From Olsenella porci (lineage in GTDB: Bacteria > Actinomycetota > Coriobacteriia > Coriobacteriales > Atopobiaceae), in contig NZ_VUNC01000001.1 of NCBI RefSeq assembly GCF_009695875.1, positions 372,001 to 436,000 of the forward strand: a stretch of 64,000 nucleotides of DNA, given 5' to 3'. The notes below the pieces were generated by a model. The model was not told where the DNA came from, ran no database searches, and saw nothing but the letters and a program-made list of their open reading frames with translations. The position numbers were made by a program, and so were the translations under genes. The first letter of the stretch is position 1. Every line of letters begins with the position of its first letter. This document shows positions 34,005 through 43,314 of the stretch, one piece after another.

Positions 34005-35513
34005 ATGCCAAGGACAAGTGGAGTGCTCATGCCCGTCTCGGCGCTGCCGGGGGCGTATGGGATTGGTTCCTTCGGGGCCAAGGCGTACCAGTTCGTGGAC
34101 TTCCTCACGCGTTGTCACCAGGGCTACTGGCAGATTCTCCCGCTCACCACAACGAGCTACGGGGACTCGCCCTACCAGTCCTTCTCCGCATTTGCGGGCA
34201 ACCCCAACTTCATCGACTTCGACGAGCTCCTCCAAGAGGGCTATCTCGAGCCTTCGGACCTCGACGGGGTGCCGTTTGGCTGCGACCCCGGCCGAATCGA
34301 CTACGGCCAGATCTTCGTGAGCCGCAGGAAGGTTCTCGAGTGCGCGGTGGACCGCTTCTTCTCCAAGCCCCCCAAGGACCTGGGAGAGTTCCTCGACGAG
34401 AATGACTGGTGGCTCGCGCCATACTGCGAGTTCATGACCGTAAAGGAAGAGTTTGGGCTCAGGGCCTACTACGAGTGGCCTGAGGAGTGCCGCAGGCGCG
34501 GGGAGGCCACTGCGGCGATATGCGCGCGCAGCCCCGAGCGCATGCGCTACCACCAGATGACCCAGTACCTCTTCTACCATCAGTGGCATGCCCTCAAGGA
34601 GTATGCAAACAAGCACGGCGTGCGGGTGATAGGTGACATCCCCATCTACGTCTCGCGCGACTCGGTGGAGATGTGGGAGAGCCCGCAGCTCTTCAAGACC
34701 GACGAGGCCGGCAACCCCCTGAGCGTCGCGGGAACCCCGCCCGACCAGTTCTCGTCCACGGGCCAGTACTGGGGCAACCCCATCTACGACTGGGAGTCCA
34801 TGGCAAGGAACCACTATGCGTGGTGGGTCGCGCGCATGCGCGCCAGCCTGGCCCTCTACGACGTGGTTCGCATCGACCACTTCCGTGGGTTCGAGGCGTA
34901 CTGGGAGGTGCCGTTCGGCTCGCCGTCGTCCAAGTATGGCGACTGGACCAAGGGTCCGGGCATCGCGTTCTTCCGCGAGCTTGAGGACCAGCTCGGCAGG
35001 CTGCCAATCATCGCGGAGGACCTGGGCTTCCTCACGCCGGAGGTCATCCAGATGCGGGAGGACACCGGCTTTCCCGGGATGAAGATCCTGCAGTTTGCCT
35101 TCGATGGCGACAGCGACTCGTATTACCTGCCCCACCACTACGAGCCCAATACCATTGCCTACGTGGGCACGCACGACAACGAGACCGCTCGCGGGTGGTA
35201 CGAGGACACCGCCACCCCGCGGCAGCGCGAGCAGGCGGACACCTACCTGCACCGCGCGGAGGGGGAGCCCGTCTCCGCCGCCCTCAACCGGGCAATCGCC
35301 GCGTCGGTGAGCGACACCTGCATCTATACCATGCAGGACCTCCTCGACCTCGGCAACGAGGCCCGCATGAACACGCCCGCGACGGTGGGCGGCAACTGGA
35401 GCTGGAGGATGCGGGAGGGCGCAATCACGCGCTCGCTCGAGGAGCGCCTGTCATCCCTGACCCAGACATACTTCCGCATGCCAGGAGCGAGTGGCCCGGA
35501 CCTTCCCCAGTAG
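34005..35513 (+). CDS. malQ: 4-alpha-glucanotransferase (GH77 amylomaltase)
   Basis: A 502-residue GH77 enzyme of the compact, plant/Thermus type without the N-terminal extension of E. coli MalQ. The three catalytic carboxylates appear in VVRIDHFRGFEAYW (nucleophile, near residue 290), IIAEDLGFLT (acid/base, near 340) and YVGTHDNETARGWY (near 392). It starts GVLMPVSALPGAYGIGSFG and shows SPYQSFSAFAGNP. It transfers glucan chains between maltodextrins in the cytosol, making substrates long enough for the phosphorylase encoded next. AAGGAG precedes the ATG. Confidence 0.95.
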   Translation: MPRTSGVLMPVSALPGAYGIGSFGAKAYQFVDFLTRCHQGYWQILPLTTTSYGDSPYQSFSAFAGNPNFIDFDELLQEGYLEPSDLDGVPFGCDPGRIDYGQIFVSRRKVLECAVDRFFSKPPKDLGEFLDENDWWLAPYCEFMTVKEEFGLRAYYEWPEECRRRGEATAAICARSPERMRYHQMTQYLFYHQWHALKEYANKHGVRVIGDIPIYVSRDSVEMWESPQLFKTDEAGNPLSVAGTPPDQFSSTGQYWGNPIYDWESMARNHYAWWVARMRASLALYDVVRIDHFRGFEAYWEVPFGSPSSKYGDWTKGPGIAFFRELEDQLGRLPIIAEDLGFLTPEVIQMREDTGFPGMKILQFAFDGDSDSYYLPHHYEPNTIAYVGTHDNETARGWYEDTATPRQREQADTYLHRAEGEPVSAALNRAIAASVSDTCIYTMQDLLDLGNEARMNTPATVGGNWSWRMREGAITRSLEERLSSLTQTYFRMPGASGPDLPQ

Positions 35514-35568
35514 GGGAGTGCTGAAGCCCGATTTGACCATGTCCGTCATCACCCTATCAGGAGGACGA

Positions 35569-37836
35569 ATGATCAACCTTGAAGAACGATCGCAGGTCGC
35601 CTTTGGCAAGCCGCTCGCACAGATTGGTGACGCCCAGGTGTGCCGGCTGCTGCAGGATCTCGTGCGCGAGCACTGCCAGACACTGCCCATAATGGAGGGC
35701 AAGAGGCGTCTGTACTACGTGAGCGCCGAGTTCCTCATCGGACGCCTGCTGATCAACGACCTCATCAACCTGGGGCTGTACGACGAGGTGAGGGAGCAGC
35801 TTGCCCAGGCTGGCCACGACCTCGCCGCCGTGGACGACCAGGAGGTGGAGCCCTCCCTGGGTAATGGCGGCTTGGGGCGTCTCGCCGCGTGCTTCATGGA
35901 CTCCGTGGCGACCCTTGGGCTGCCTGGTGACGGAGTGGGTCTCAACTACCACTACGGCCTGTTCCACCAGCGGTTCGTCGACAACCAGCAGACCGCGCTC
36001 CCCGATGAGTGGCTGGGCGAGCAGGACTGCCTGGAGGACGAGGGCAAGAGCTTCGAGGTGCAGTTTGGCGACTTCTCCGTCGTCTCCCACCTGTACTCCA
36101 TCGACGTCCCCGGCTACCACAACGGCAAGCGCAACCGCCTGCGCCTCTTCGACCTCGAGGGCGTGGACGACTCGCTGGTGCCCGACGACTCCATCGACTT
36201 TGACAAGACCAAGGTGGCCAAGAACCTCACCCTGTTCCTGTATCCCGACGACTCCGACGAGGACGGTCGCCTGCTGCGCGTGTACCAGCAGTACTTCATG
36301 GTGAGCAACGCCGCCCAGCTCATCGTGAGCGAGGCGGTTGAGCGCGGCAGCAACCTGCACGACCTTCCCGACTACGCGGTGGTGCAGATCAACGACACGC
36401 ATCCGACCATGATCATCCCCGAGCTCATCCGCATCCTCACGCAGGAGCATGGGATCGACTTCGAGGAGGCCGTGGGCATCGTCCGCCACATGGTCGCCTA
36501 CACCAACCACACCATCCTGGCGGAGGCGCTGGAGAAATGGCCCCTGGAGTACCTCGCCAAGGTCGCTCCCAAGATTGCCAAGATCATCGAGCTTCTCGAC
36601 CAGATGCAGCGCGAGGAGCACGACGACCCCGCCGTGGCAATCATCAAGGACGGCACCGTGCACATGGCGCACCTGGCCATTCACTACGGCTTCAGCGTCA
36701 ATGGCGTGGCAGCCTTGCACACCAAGATCCTGGAGGAGACCGAGCTCCATCCCTTCTACGAGCTGTATCCCGAGAAGTTCAGCAACAAGACCAACGGCAT
36801 CACCTTCCGCCGCTGGCTCATGGGCTGCAACCCCGACCTCACCTCCCTCGTGGACAAGACCATCGGCACCGACTGGCACCGCACGGCGGACCTCACGCCG
36901 CTCATGGCGCACGTGGATGACGATGAGGTGCTCGATGGCCTGGTAGAGGCCAAGGGCAAGGCAAAGGCGCGCATGCGCGAGTTCCTGCTTACCCACCAGG
37001 GCGTCACGGTACCCGAGGACGCCATCATCGACGTCCAGGTCAAACGCATTCACGAGTACAAGCGCCAGCAGATGCTCGCCCTGTACCTCATCTGGAAGTA
37101 CCTGGACATCAAGAATGGCAACAAGCCGGCACGCCCCATCACGGTGGTGTTTGGCGGCAAGGCAGCACCTGCGTACACCATCGCGCAGGACATCATCCAC
37201 CTGATCCTGACCCTCTCGTCCTGGATTGCCAACGATCCCGACGTGGCGCCCTACCTTCAGGTGATCATGATCGAGAACTACAACGTCAGCGCCGCCGAGC
37301 GCGTGATTCCCGCAGCGGACATCTCGGAGCAGATCTCGCTCGCCAGCAAAGAGGCTAGCGGCACCTCCAACATGAAGTTCATGCTCAACGGCGCGGTCAC
37401 CCTCTGCACACTCGACGGGGCAAACGTCGAGATCGCGGACCTGGTGGGCGAGGACAACATCTACACCTTTGGTACGTCCAGCAGGGAGGTCGAGCGCCTG
37501 TACGCCGAGGGCGCATACGACCCGCAGGCCTACTACCACAAGCCCGGTATCAAGCTGCTGGTTGACTTCATCACCAACCCTGCGTTCATGGCGACGGGCA
37601 ACGAGGAGCGGCTGAGGCGCCTGCACGACGACATGGCGCACAAGGACTGGTTCATGGCCCTCCTCGACCTGGAGGAGTACATTCAGGTCAAGGAGCGCGT
37701 GTACGCCGACTACGAGGACCGTGGGGCGTGGGTGCGCAAGGCGCTGGTGAACGTGGCCCAGGCGGGCACCTTCTCGTCCGACCGAACCATCGCGCAGTAC
37801 AACGAGGACATCTGGCACCTCGTTCCCCAAAAGTAG
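35569..37836 (+). CDS. glycogen/maltodextrin phosphorylase (GT35)
   Basis: A 755-residue alpha-glucan phosphorylase releasing glucose 1-phosphate from maltodextrins or glycogen. RLYYVSAEFLIGRLL, PSLGNGGLGRLAACFMDS, NGITFRRWLMGCNP and the pyridoxal-phosphate motif EASGTSNMKFMLNGAVTLCT (Lys near residue 603) are all intact. AGGAGGACGA precedes ATG 35569. With malQ and the ABC operon it completes maltodextrin uptake and breakdown. Sequence does not distinguish a maltodextrin from a glycogen preference; the operon favours maltodextrin. Confidence 0.95.
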   Translation: MINLEERSQVAFGKPLAQIGDAQVCRLLQDLVREHCQTLPIMEGKRRLYYVSAEFLIGRLLINDLINLGLYDEVREQLAQAGHDLAAVDDQEVEPSLGNGGLGRLAACFMDSVATLGLPGDGVGLNYHYGLFHQRFVDNQQTALPDEWLGEQDCLEDEGKSFEVQFGDFSVVSHLYSIDVPGYHNGKRNRLRLFDLEGVDDSLVPDDSIDFDKTKVAKNLTLFLYPDDSDEDGRLLRVYQQYFMVSNAAQLIVSEAVERGSNLHDLPDYAVVQINDTHPTMIIPELIRILTQEHGIDFEEAVGIVRHMVAYTNHTILAEALEKWPLEYLAKVAPKIAKIIELLDQMQREEHDDPAVAIIKDGTVHMAHLAIHYGFSVNGVAALHTKILEETELHPFYELYPEKFSNKTNGITFRRWLMGCNPDLTSLVDKTIGTDWHRTADLTPLMAHVDDDEVLDGLVEAKGKAKARMREFLLTHQGVTVPEDAIIDVQVKRIHEYKRQQMLALYLIWKYLDIKNGNKPARPITVVFGGKAAPAYTIAQDIIHLILTLSSWIANDPDVAPYLQVIMIENYNVSAAERVIPAADISEQISLASKEASGTSNMKFMLNGAVTLCTLDGANVEIADLVGEDNIYTFGTSSREVERLYAEGAYDPQAYYHKPGIKLLVDFITNPAFMATGNEERLRRLHDDMAHKDWFMALLDLEEYIQVKERVYADYEDRGAWVRKALVNVAQAGTFSSDRTIAQYNEDIWHLVPQK

Positions 37837-37869
37837 GGGAGAGGGGCGGGAGGCATCGCTCGTCTCCCC
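37836..37869 (+). terminator. terminator-like hairpin at the end of the maltodextrin operon
   Basis: GGGGAGA pairs with TCTCCCC across 20 nt beginning at the last base of the stop codon; only a short TT follows. Confidence 0.5.
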
Positions 37870-37901
37870 TTGCCTCGGGTGATTTCGCGCCGAGGCCGCT
37901 T

Positions 37902-38012
37902 CGTAAGGGTTGGCGCGTTTAGCGAGGGGCTAAGCGCGCCGATTCTTATGCGATTCCGTGTCTCGTAAGATTTCGTGCGCTTAGGGTGGTGCCAAGCGCG
38001 TCAATCCTTATG
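37902..38012. repeat. tandem pair of long hairpins with CGTAAG/CTTATG ends
   Basis: Hairpin 1 (37902-37950) pairs along 22 positions from CGTAAG to CTTATG around a GAGGG loop, using several G.T pairs. Hairpin 2 (37964-38012) begins and ends with the same boxes, contains GTGCGCTT/AAGCGCG and has a few mismatches. The two are offset by 62 bp. They lie in the 415-nt gap between a plus-strand operon and a minus-strand gene. G.T pairs in one strand become A.C mismatches in the other, so the structure favours a plus-strand RNA. 38013-38172 shows nothing further. Confidence 0.7.
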
Positions 38013-38172
38013 GAACTCGGATCCGATGAGCCGACCGCGCCTCGGTGCTTCCTCCGCGGCAGCTCCCATCCTCCTCGGGGCCGTTTACGGCGAGCGCTGC
38101 CGGGGCCGCTCCGCCCGTCCGAGGGACGCGTCGTCGCGTCCATACCGTCCCCCCCCCCTCATGAAGGTGCGA

Positions 38173-38210
38173 AAGGGACCCCATCTGCCCTGAGGCGGGT
38201 GGGGTCCCTT
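38173..38210 (-). terminator. terminator of the galE-prenyl synthase-PG-binding cluster
   Basis: AAGGGACCCCA pairs with TGGGGTCCCTT. Read on the minus strand the stem ends in CCCTTTCG about 40 nt beyond the last stop codon. Confidence 0.75.
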
Positions 38211-38251
38211 GTGCGTTCTGGCTCGGTTGGGGGAGAGATGCGGCGCGCCAG

Positions 38252-39166
38252 CTAGTCGTTGAACGCCGTGCAGATGGCGTCGAGCAGCATGACCGCGAAG
38301 GTCTGCGCGTCCGCCGTGGTGAAGGTGCCGTTGTAGTGGTTGCCCAGCGGCAGCTCCAGTCTGATGACGGGAGGCTTGGCCTTGCGCGCGCCCTCGCAGG
38401 TGGTGCGGATGCGCTGGGGAAGCGTGTCCAGGTCGTCGCACACCAGGTTCATGACCTTGCTGTCGTCCGCCAGGGGCGTGGACGCCAGGACGAGCACGCA
38501 GGTGGTGCCCTCCGAGGCGTCGGAGGCGTGCTCGATCAGCTCGAGCCCGCTCTTCTCCGTGGTGGCGCATGCGAGGTTCCAGATGCGGCCGGCGACGTTG
38601 CGGCTGATGGGGTCCTCCGCCGTGATGGAGAGCGGGGTCACCTCCAGCACGCCCGCCGCGCGTGCGAAGCCCATGCCGCCCGTGGGGTGCGGGCCCGCAG
38701 CGGGCTTGCCCGCCCACACGTGGCGAAGGCGCTCGATCGCGTCGAAGGTGTCGTCAAACGCCATGCCGTCCGCGAGCATGCCCTGGCTCTCTTGGAACTG
38801 GGCAACGGCGGCCTCGGTGTAGGCGCCAAAGTAGCCGTCCGCCTCGCCACACGAGAAGCCCAGGATGTTGAGGCATTCCTGCAGCTGCCTCACATCGGCG
38901 CCATGGTAGTTGGGAAGGCGCAGGTACAGGGTCCTGTCGCCCATGTGGTAGGTCTCGTCCACAAGCTCGGACCAGGTCGCCGAGTCGACCTCGGTTCCCA
39001 GCGGCAGGCGGTGGTCCAGGCGGAACTTTGCCACGGCGCTCGCCGTCGTTGAGCCAAAGTCCTGCGAGGCGATCTCCTTCTCGTCGATCTCGTAGTCCAG
39101 CGAGGCAAGGCGCCCCTGGATGTCCTCGACTGCGGCGCCCTGCGCGCCAACGGTGATTGGTTCCAT
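38252..39166 (-). CDS. double peptidoglycan-binding-domain protein
   Basis: A 304-residue protein. Two PG_binding_1 repeats occupy residues about 1-72 (VGAQGAAVEDIQGRLASLDY ... FGSTTASAVAKFR) and 78-150 (GADVRQLQECLNILGFSCGE ... FGAYTEAAVAQFQ). The last 150 residues resemble the fold of N-acetylmuramoyl-L-alanine amidases in length and beta-alpha order (VLVLASTPLADD, IRLELPLGNHYNGTFTTADA), but no clear zinc-ligand set (His-Glu-His) is visible, so a catalytically silent relative such as CwlM/CwlB-like regulators is possible. There is no signal peptide, so it is cytosolic as read. ATG 39166 follows AGGAG; the TTG just upstream is less likely. Confidence 0.72.
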   Translation of the reverse strand: MEPITVGAQGAAVEDIQGRLASLDYEIDEKEIASQDFGSTTASAVAKFRLDHRLPLGTEVDSATWSELVDETYHMGDRTLYLRLPNYHGADVRQLQECLNILGFSCGEADGYFGAYTEAAVAQFQESQGMLADGMAFDDTFDAIERLRHVWAGKPAAGPHPTGGMGFARAAGVLEVTPLSITAEDPISRNVAGRIWNLACATTEKSGLELIEHASDASEGTTCVLVLASTPLADDSKVMNLVCDDLDTLPQRIRTTCEGARKAKPPVIRLELPLGNHYNGTFTTADAQTFAVMLLDAICTAFND

Positions 39167-39190
39167 AAGCAACTCCTACTCAAGCGGCGC

Positions 39191-40249
39191 CTAGTCCAGG
39201 CGCTCCACAAAAAAGTCTGCCATAGAGAGGAGCGTCGCGCGCGCCTCGTCCAAGACGTCCACGTTCGACAGATGCGACTTTGCGGTGCGAACGAGCGTGC
39301 GTGCGTACTCGCGGGCGTGCGCCACCCCGCCGGCGCGCTCCATCAGCTCGACGGCACGTGCGAGCTTGGCGGGGTCGGTCGTCTCGCCCGAGAGGAGGGA
39401 GAGGAGCTCGTCGTGCTCCGACCCCTTTAGGTAGGCCAGGGACCAGACTGCCACGAGGGTGCGCTTGCCTTCCGTGATGTCGGTGCGGAAGTCCTTGCCC
39501 TGCGCCTTGGCGTCACCCACCAGGTTGAGGAGGTCGTCCTGAATCTGGAAGGCCAGGCCGCAGTCCATGCCAAACGAGCGTAGGCCCTCCACCTGGGCGT
39601 CGGTGCCGCCTCCGCAGATGGCCCCCATGACCAGGGGAACGGCGCCGGAGTAGTACGCCGTCTTGTGGGACGCCATGTACAGGTAGTCGTCCACACCCAC
39701 GTCCCAGCGGTTGTCGCGGGCCCATCCCAGGTCCAGCGCCTGCCCCTCAACGGTGCGCAGCTCCATGTTCGCGAGCTCGCGGGCAAGGCGGAGCCTGACC
39801 CGGTCGGACAGGTCGGGGGCGTCCAGGAGGAGGCGGAACGTGTTCACGATCCCCAGGTCGCCCACGTTGATGGCAACGCCCACGCCCTCCGTGCGATAGG
39901 TGCATGGCTTGCCGCGGCGCAGCTCGCCCTCGTCGGCGATGTCGTCGTGGATCAGCGCGGCGCTCTGGAACGTCTCGATTGCCGCGGCGGCGGGCAGCGC
40001 GTCACGCGCGTTGCCGCCCACGGCCTCGGCCCCCAGCAAGCAGAGCGCCGGGCGGGTGCGCTTGCCCCCGCCCCGCGTGAAGTCCCATAGCGGACCGTAC
40101 AGGTAGCGCTCGAGGTTGTCTGCACCCGAGGCAGATGTGGCGTGCGGGGCAATCTCGCGCAGGTAACCCTCGACCAGGGGCCTGACACGCGTCAGGTATG
40201 CCACGAAGGCGCCCTGCGACTGGGATGCCACGCTACTCTCCGTAGCCAT
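39191..40249 (-). CDS. polyprenyl synthetase (trans-isoprenyl diphosphate synthase)
   Basis: A 352-residue all-helical prenyltransferase. Substrate sites: GGGKRTRPALCLL, first Asp-rich motif IHDDIADEGELRRGKP (D102, D103, D106), and the second motif FQIQDDLLNLVGD, where the last Asp of DDxxD is Asn (DDLLN), a variation seen in some long-chain synthases. Product chain length cannot be fixed from sequence; geranylgeranyl or longer products are plausible. Its start overlaps galE by 17 nt and it is followed after 24 nt by the peptidoglycan-binding gene, suggesting one envelope-related operon. Confidence 0.9.
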   Translation of the reverse strand: MATESSVASQSQGAFVAYLTRVRPLVEGYLREIAPHATSASGADNLERYLYGPLWDFTRGGGKRTRPALCLLGAEAVGGNARDALPAAAAIETFQSAALIHDDIADEGELRRGKPCTYRTEGVGVAINVGDLGIVNTFRLLLDAPDLSDRVRLRLARELANMELRTVEGQALDLGWARDNRWDVGVDDYLYMASHKTAYYSGAVPLVMGAICGGGTDAQVEGLRSFGMDCGLAFQIQDDLLNLVGDAKAQGKDFRTDITEGKRTLVAVWSLAYLKGSEHDELLSLLSGETTDPAKLARAVELMERAGGVAHAREYARTLVRTAKSHLSNVDVLDEARATLLSMADFFVERLD

Positions 40250-41288
40250 CGGGGTTCTTTGACTGCCAGTTCCACGAGTCGCGGCACATGTCGTCGATCG
40301 TGTACTTGGCCTCCCATCCCATCTCGCGCTTGGCCTTGGAGCAGTCGGCGTAGTTGGCGTCCACGTCGCCTGGGCGGCGCGGGTCGATCTGGTAGGGGAG
40401 TTCCTTGCCGCAGGCCTTGGAGAAGGCCTTGATGATCTGCAGGACCGAGGTCCCCTTGCCGGTGCCCAGGTTGAAGATCTCGACGCCGGTGCGGCCGTTC
40501 ATCCAGTTGAGTGCCGCGACGTGACCGGTGCCCAGGTCGCAAACGTGGATGTAGTCGCGCACGCCGGTCCCGTCGGGCGTGTCGTAGTCGTTGCCAAACA
40601 CGTGGACGCACTCGCGCTTGCCCACGGCCACCTGTGCCACGTAGGGAAGCAGGTTGTTGGGGATGCCCTTGGGGTCCTCGCCCATGAGTCCCGAGGGGTG
40701 GGCGCCGATGGGGTTGAAGTAGCGCAGCAGCACGACGTTCCACTCGGGGTCGGCGGTGTGGAGGTCGGTCAGGATCTGCTCGATCATCCACTTGGTCCAG
40801 CCGTAGGGGTTGGTCGCGGGCTTCTTGGGGCTCTCCTCCGTGAGGGGCAGGCTGTCGGGGTTGCCGTACACGGTGGCGGAGCTGCTGAAGATGATGTCCT
40901 TGCACCCGTGGTTGCGCATCACGTCCACCAGGGTCAGGGTGTTGCCCAGGTTGTTGCTGTAGTACTCGATGGGCTTGTGGACGCTCTCGCCAACCGCCTT
41001 GAAGCCTGCGAAGTGGATCACGCGGTCGATGGGGTTCTCGTCGAAGATGGCGTTGAGGGCGGTGCGGTCGTTCACGTCGACCTTGTAGAAGGAGAGGTTC
41101 TTGGCCGCCTCGTCGCCCACGATCGTCTTGATGCGGTCGATGACCTTCTCGCTCGCGTTGCTCAGGTCGTCCGCGATGACCGCCTTGTAGCCGTTCTGGA
41201 GCAGCTCGACCACCGTGTGGCTGCCGATGAAGCCGGCGCCGCCGGTTACCAGGACGCAGGTGTCCTTGGGATCCTTGGCTTCGCTCAT
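40233..41288 (-). CDS. galE: UDP-glucose 4-epimerase
   Basis: A 351-residue short-chain epimerase interconverting UDP-glucose and UDP-galactose. NAD site VTGGAGFIGSHTVVELLQNG, catalytic Ser/Thr in FSSSATVYGNP, the Tyr-x-x-x-Lys pair in NPYGWTKWMIE, and substrate contacts LLRYFNPIGAHPSG. ATG 41288 is preceded by GAGGAG. No other gal gene is adjacent, so it may supply UDP-galactose for surface glycans rather than galactose catabolism. First gene of a three-gene minus-strand operon. Confidence 0.95.
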   Translation of the reverse strand: MSEAKDPKDTCVLVTGGAGFIGSHTVVELLQNGYKAVIADDLSNASEKVIDRIKTIVGDEAAKNLSFYKVDVNDRTALNAIFDENPIDRVIHFAGFKAVGESVHKPIEYYSNNLGNTLTLVDVMRNHGCKDIIFSSSATVYGNPDSLPLTEESPKKPATNPYGWTKWMIEQILTDLHTADPEWNVVLLRYFNPIGAHPSGLMGEDPKGIPNNLLPYVAQVAVGKRECVHVFGNDYDTPDGTGVRDYIHVCDLGTGHVAALNWMNGRTGVEIFNLGTGKGTSVLQIIKAFSKACGKELPYQIDPRRPGDVDANYADCSKAKREMGWEAKYTIDDMCRDSWNWQSKNPDGYGE

Positions 41289-41550
41289 GGGTCTCCTCTC
41301 GTGAGGGGTGTGGGGCTTGCGTGGTGCGCGGCCCTCCTGTGTCTCTTTGGTCGCCGACGCATGTCGCGAGGGTTGCTGCGACACGTGCGGCGCAACCACA
41401 AAAGTATACGTTCAGCGTGTGTGGCGGGCGTGTGTGGTGTTCTGCCATGAGGGGGATGTTGTGGGAGAGGCCGCCGCTCCTCTCGCTCGATGGATGCGGA
41501 ACTGGCGCTTGACCGACGGTGGCGGTTGTCGGGGCGTCCGCCCGCCGAAA

Positions 41551-41576
41551 CTGCTATATAACATGTAACAATATTC
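41551..41576. promoter_or_regulatory. AT-rich promoter/operator patch between galE and the divergent dehydrogenase
   Basis: CTGCTATATAACATGTAACA and the following ATATTC form the only AT-rich stretch in the 386-nt divergent gap. TATATAA and AACAATATT resemble -10 boxes on the two strands and ACATGT is palindromic, but no matching -35 was found. The remainder of 41289-41674 shows no gene. Confidence 0.35.
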
Positions 41577-41674
41577 TCTCCGATGGGTAGACGCCAGACA
41601 ACATAGGATGCCGTGGCCCCGTGGGGTGAGCGGCGAGCCCGCCTTTGGGTGGGAAATCGAGAAGGGAGTCGCCC

Positions 41675-42625
41675 ATGGACATCAAGGACGTCAAGAGGGT
41701 GACGGTTGCCGGCGGAGGGGTCTTGGGGAGCCAGATTGCGTTCCAGACCGCCTACCGCGGATACGACGTGACGATCTGGTTGCGCTCCCAGGGGTCCATC
41801 GAGCGCTGCCAGCCCAAGATCGACCGCCTTCGCAAGATCTACCTGGACACCCTCGAGGCCATGAAGACCGATCCCTCGGCCTACGCCTATGGGCTGTGCG
41901 CGCCCGAGGAGGTCACGCCGGAGCGGTGCGAGGAGCTCAAGGCGGACGTGGAGAGGGCCTATGGCAGCCTGCGCCTCACGACCGACTGGGACGAGGCGTT
42001 TGGCGACGCCGACCTGGTGATTGAGGCGGTTGCGGAGGACCCGGCGCAGAAGACCGCGTTCTACACCGAGCTGGCAAAGCACCTGCCCGAGCGCACCGTC
42101 GTCGCCACCAACAGCTCGACGCTGCTGCCCAGCCAGTTTGCCGAGGCAACCGGAAGGCCTGACAGGTACCTGGCCCTCCACTTTGCGAACGAGATCTGGA
42201 AGAACCCGTCCGGGGAGGTCATGGGGCACGAGGGTACCTCGAAGGAGAGCTTTGACCTGGTGGTTGCCTTTACCTCCTCGATCAGGATGGTCCCGCTCAA
42301 GGTACTTCGCGAGCAGCCGGGTTACCTTCTCAACAGCATGCTGGTGCCGTTCCTCTCCGCCGCCGAGGGGCTGTGGGCCGGCGGCGTGGGCAGCCCGGAG
42401 GACATCGACCTTGCCTGGAAGCTGGGCACCGGTGCGCCGGCGGGACCGTTCCGGATCCTGGACATCGTTGGTCTCACCACCGCCTACAACATCGGGATCA
42501 TGGATCCTCGCGCAAAGCAGGAGGGCACGGTTCAGAACAGGATCACGACGCTGCTCAAGGAGAAGATCGACAAGGGCGAGACGGGCGTGAACGCCGGCAA
42601 GGGCTTCTACGACTACTCCAAGTGA
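41675..42625 (+). CDS. 3-hydroxyacyl-CoA dehydrogenase family protein
   Basis: A 316-residue protein with an N-terminal Rossmann NAD site VTVAGGGVLGSQIAFQTAYR and a C-terminal helical domain beginning VPLKVLREQPGYLLNSMLVP. The catalytic region reads LALHFANEIWKNPSGEVMGH: the His is kept but the usual HFFNP becomes HFANE, a variant found in a Firmicutes/Actinobacteria subgroup whose substrate is not settled. No thiolase, crotonase or acyl-CoA dehydrogenase genes adjoin, so a fatty-acid or butyrate role is not supported by context. AAGGGAG precedes ATG 41675. Confidence 0.82.
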   Translation: MDIKDVKRVTVAGGGVLGSQIAFQTAYRGYDVTIWLRSQGSIERCQPKIDRLRKIYLDTLEAMKTDPSAYAYGLCAPEEVTPERCEELKADVERAYGSLRLTTDWDEAFGDADLVIEAVAEDPAQKTAFYTELAKHLPERTVVATNSSTLLPSQFAEATGRPDRYLALHFANEIWKNPSGEVMGHEGTSKESFDLVVAFTSSIRMVPLKVLREQPGYLLNSMLVPFLSAAEGLWAGGVGSPEDIDLAWKLGTGAPAGPFRILDIVGLTTAYNIGIMDPRAKQEGTVQNRITTLLKEKIDKGETGVNAGKGFYDYSK

Positions 42626-43314
42626 CGTGACGGGGAGTTGGTGATGGCCCCATCCGCTGGCTGCTGACCTGTGGGTTACATCGGATGGCGTCCCTGCGTC
42701 AGGCGGAAGCGCTGACAGTGGAGACGACCGAGGCATCGAGGGCGAGGGCCCCATCCCGAATTGGCTCGGGGTGGGGCCGCTCGCTGTGACGGTGGGGCGC
42801 GGCTGACGCTGCGTACCATAGCGGCGGGGGGGTCGGAGCGCCCATCGTTGAGGAGCCGGGCGAGAATGCCATGGCGAGGATTATCGAGTGACGTGACGAG
42901 GGTGTGGCATCCAACCGCCAGAACGCGGGCTTCCCTGAAGGTTCTTCTGTGCCGTTATCCACCCCGACCTGTCAAGAGCTTCTCTGCCGCTCTTTTCGAC
43001 GAAGCTGCCCTGCGGGTGACGTTACCCCGTGGGCAACGGGAGCATGGGGCACCATTTCCTTCAAGACGAGAGACCCCATCAAGCCGCTCCCTTCTCTGTC
43101 GCCCTTCTCGGTGAAGGTCGTCGCGTGAATGGCGTTATCCGACGGGCGAGGGGAGCGTTGAACCAACTCGAATCGCTGGTCCTAGCGAGTGTCCAGGCAC
43201 CTCTCGCTTGCATCTCCCGCCTGCGCCTCCGCCCACGACATTGGGTACAGAGGAGGGTAGCGGCCGACGGGCGTGCCATGGTGGTGGGTCCGCCGCTCCA
43301 GGATTGGGGGAACC
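42626..43314. other. 689-nt gap with hairpins, no gene found
   Basis: No frame here has a plausible ribosome site with protein-like composition. A strong stem lies at 42747-42778 (GGCCCCATCCCGA with TCGGGGTGGGGCC) and a weaker CCATCCG/CGGATGG at 42650-42686 may end the dehydrogenase transcript. The 43000-43260 stretch has lower G bias but no recognised motif. Confidence 0.5.

Noticed and set aside
31653-35252. A 1,199-codon minus-strand frame
   Set aside because: It runs opposite MalG, the ATPase and malQ, all with intact motifs; the translation is repetitive and shows no family.
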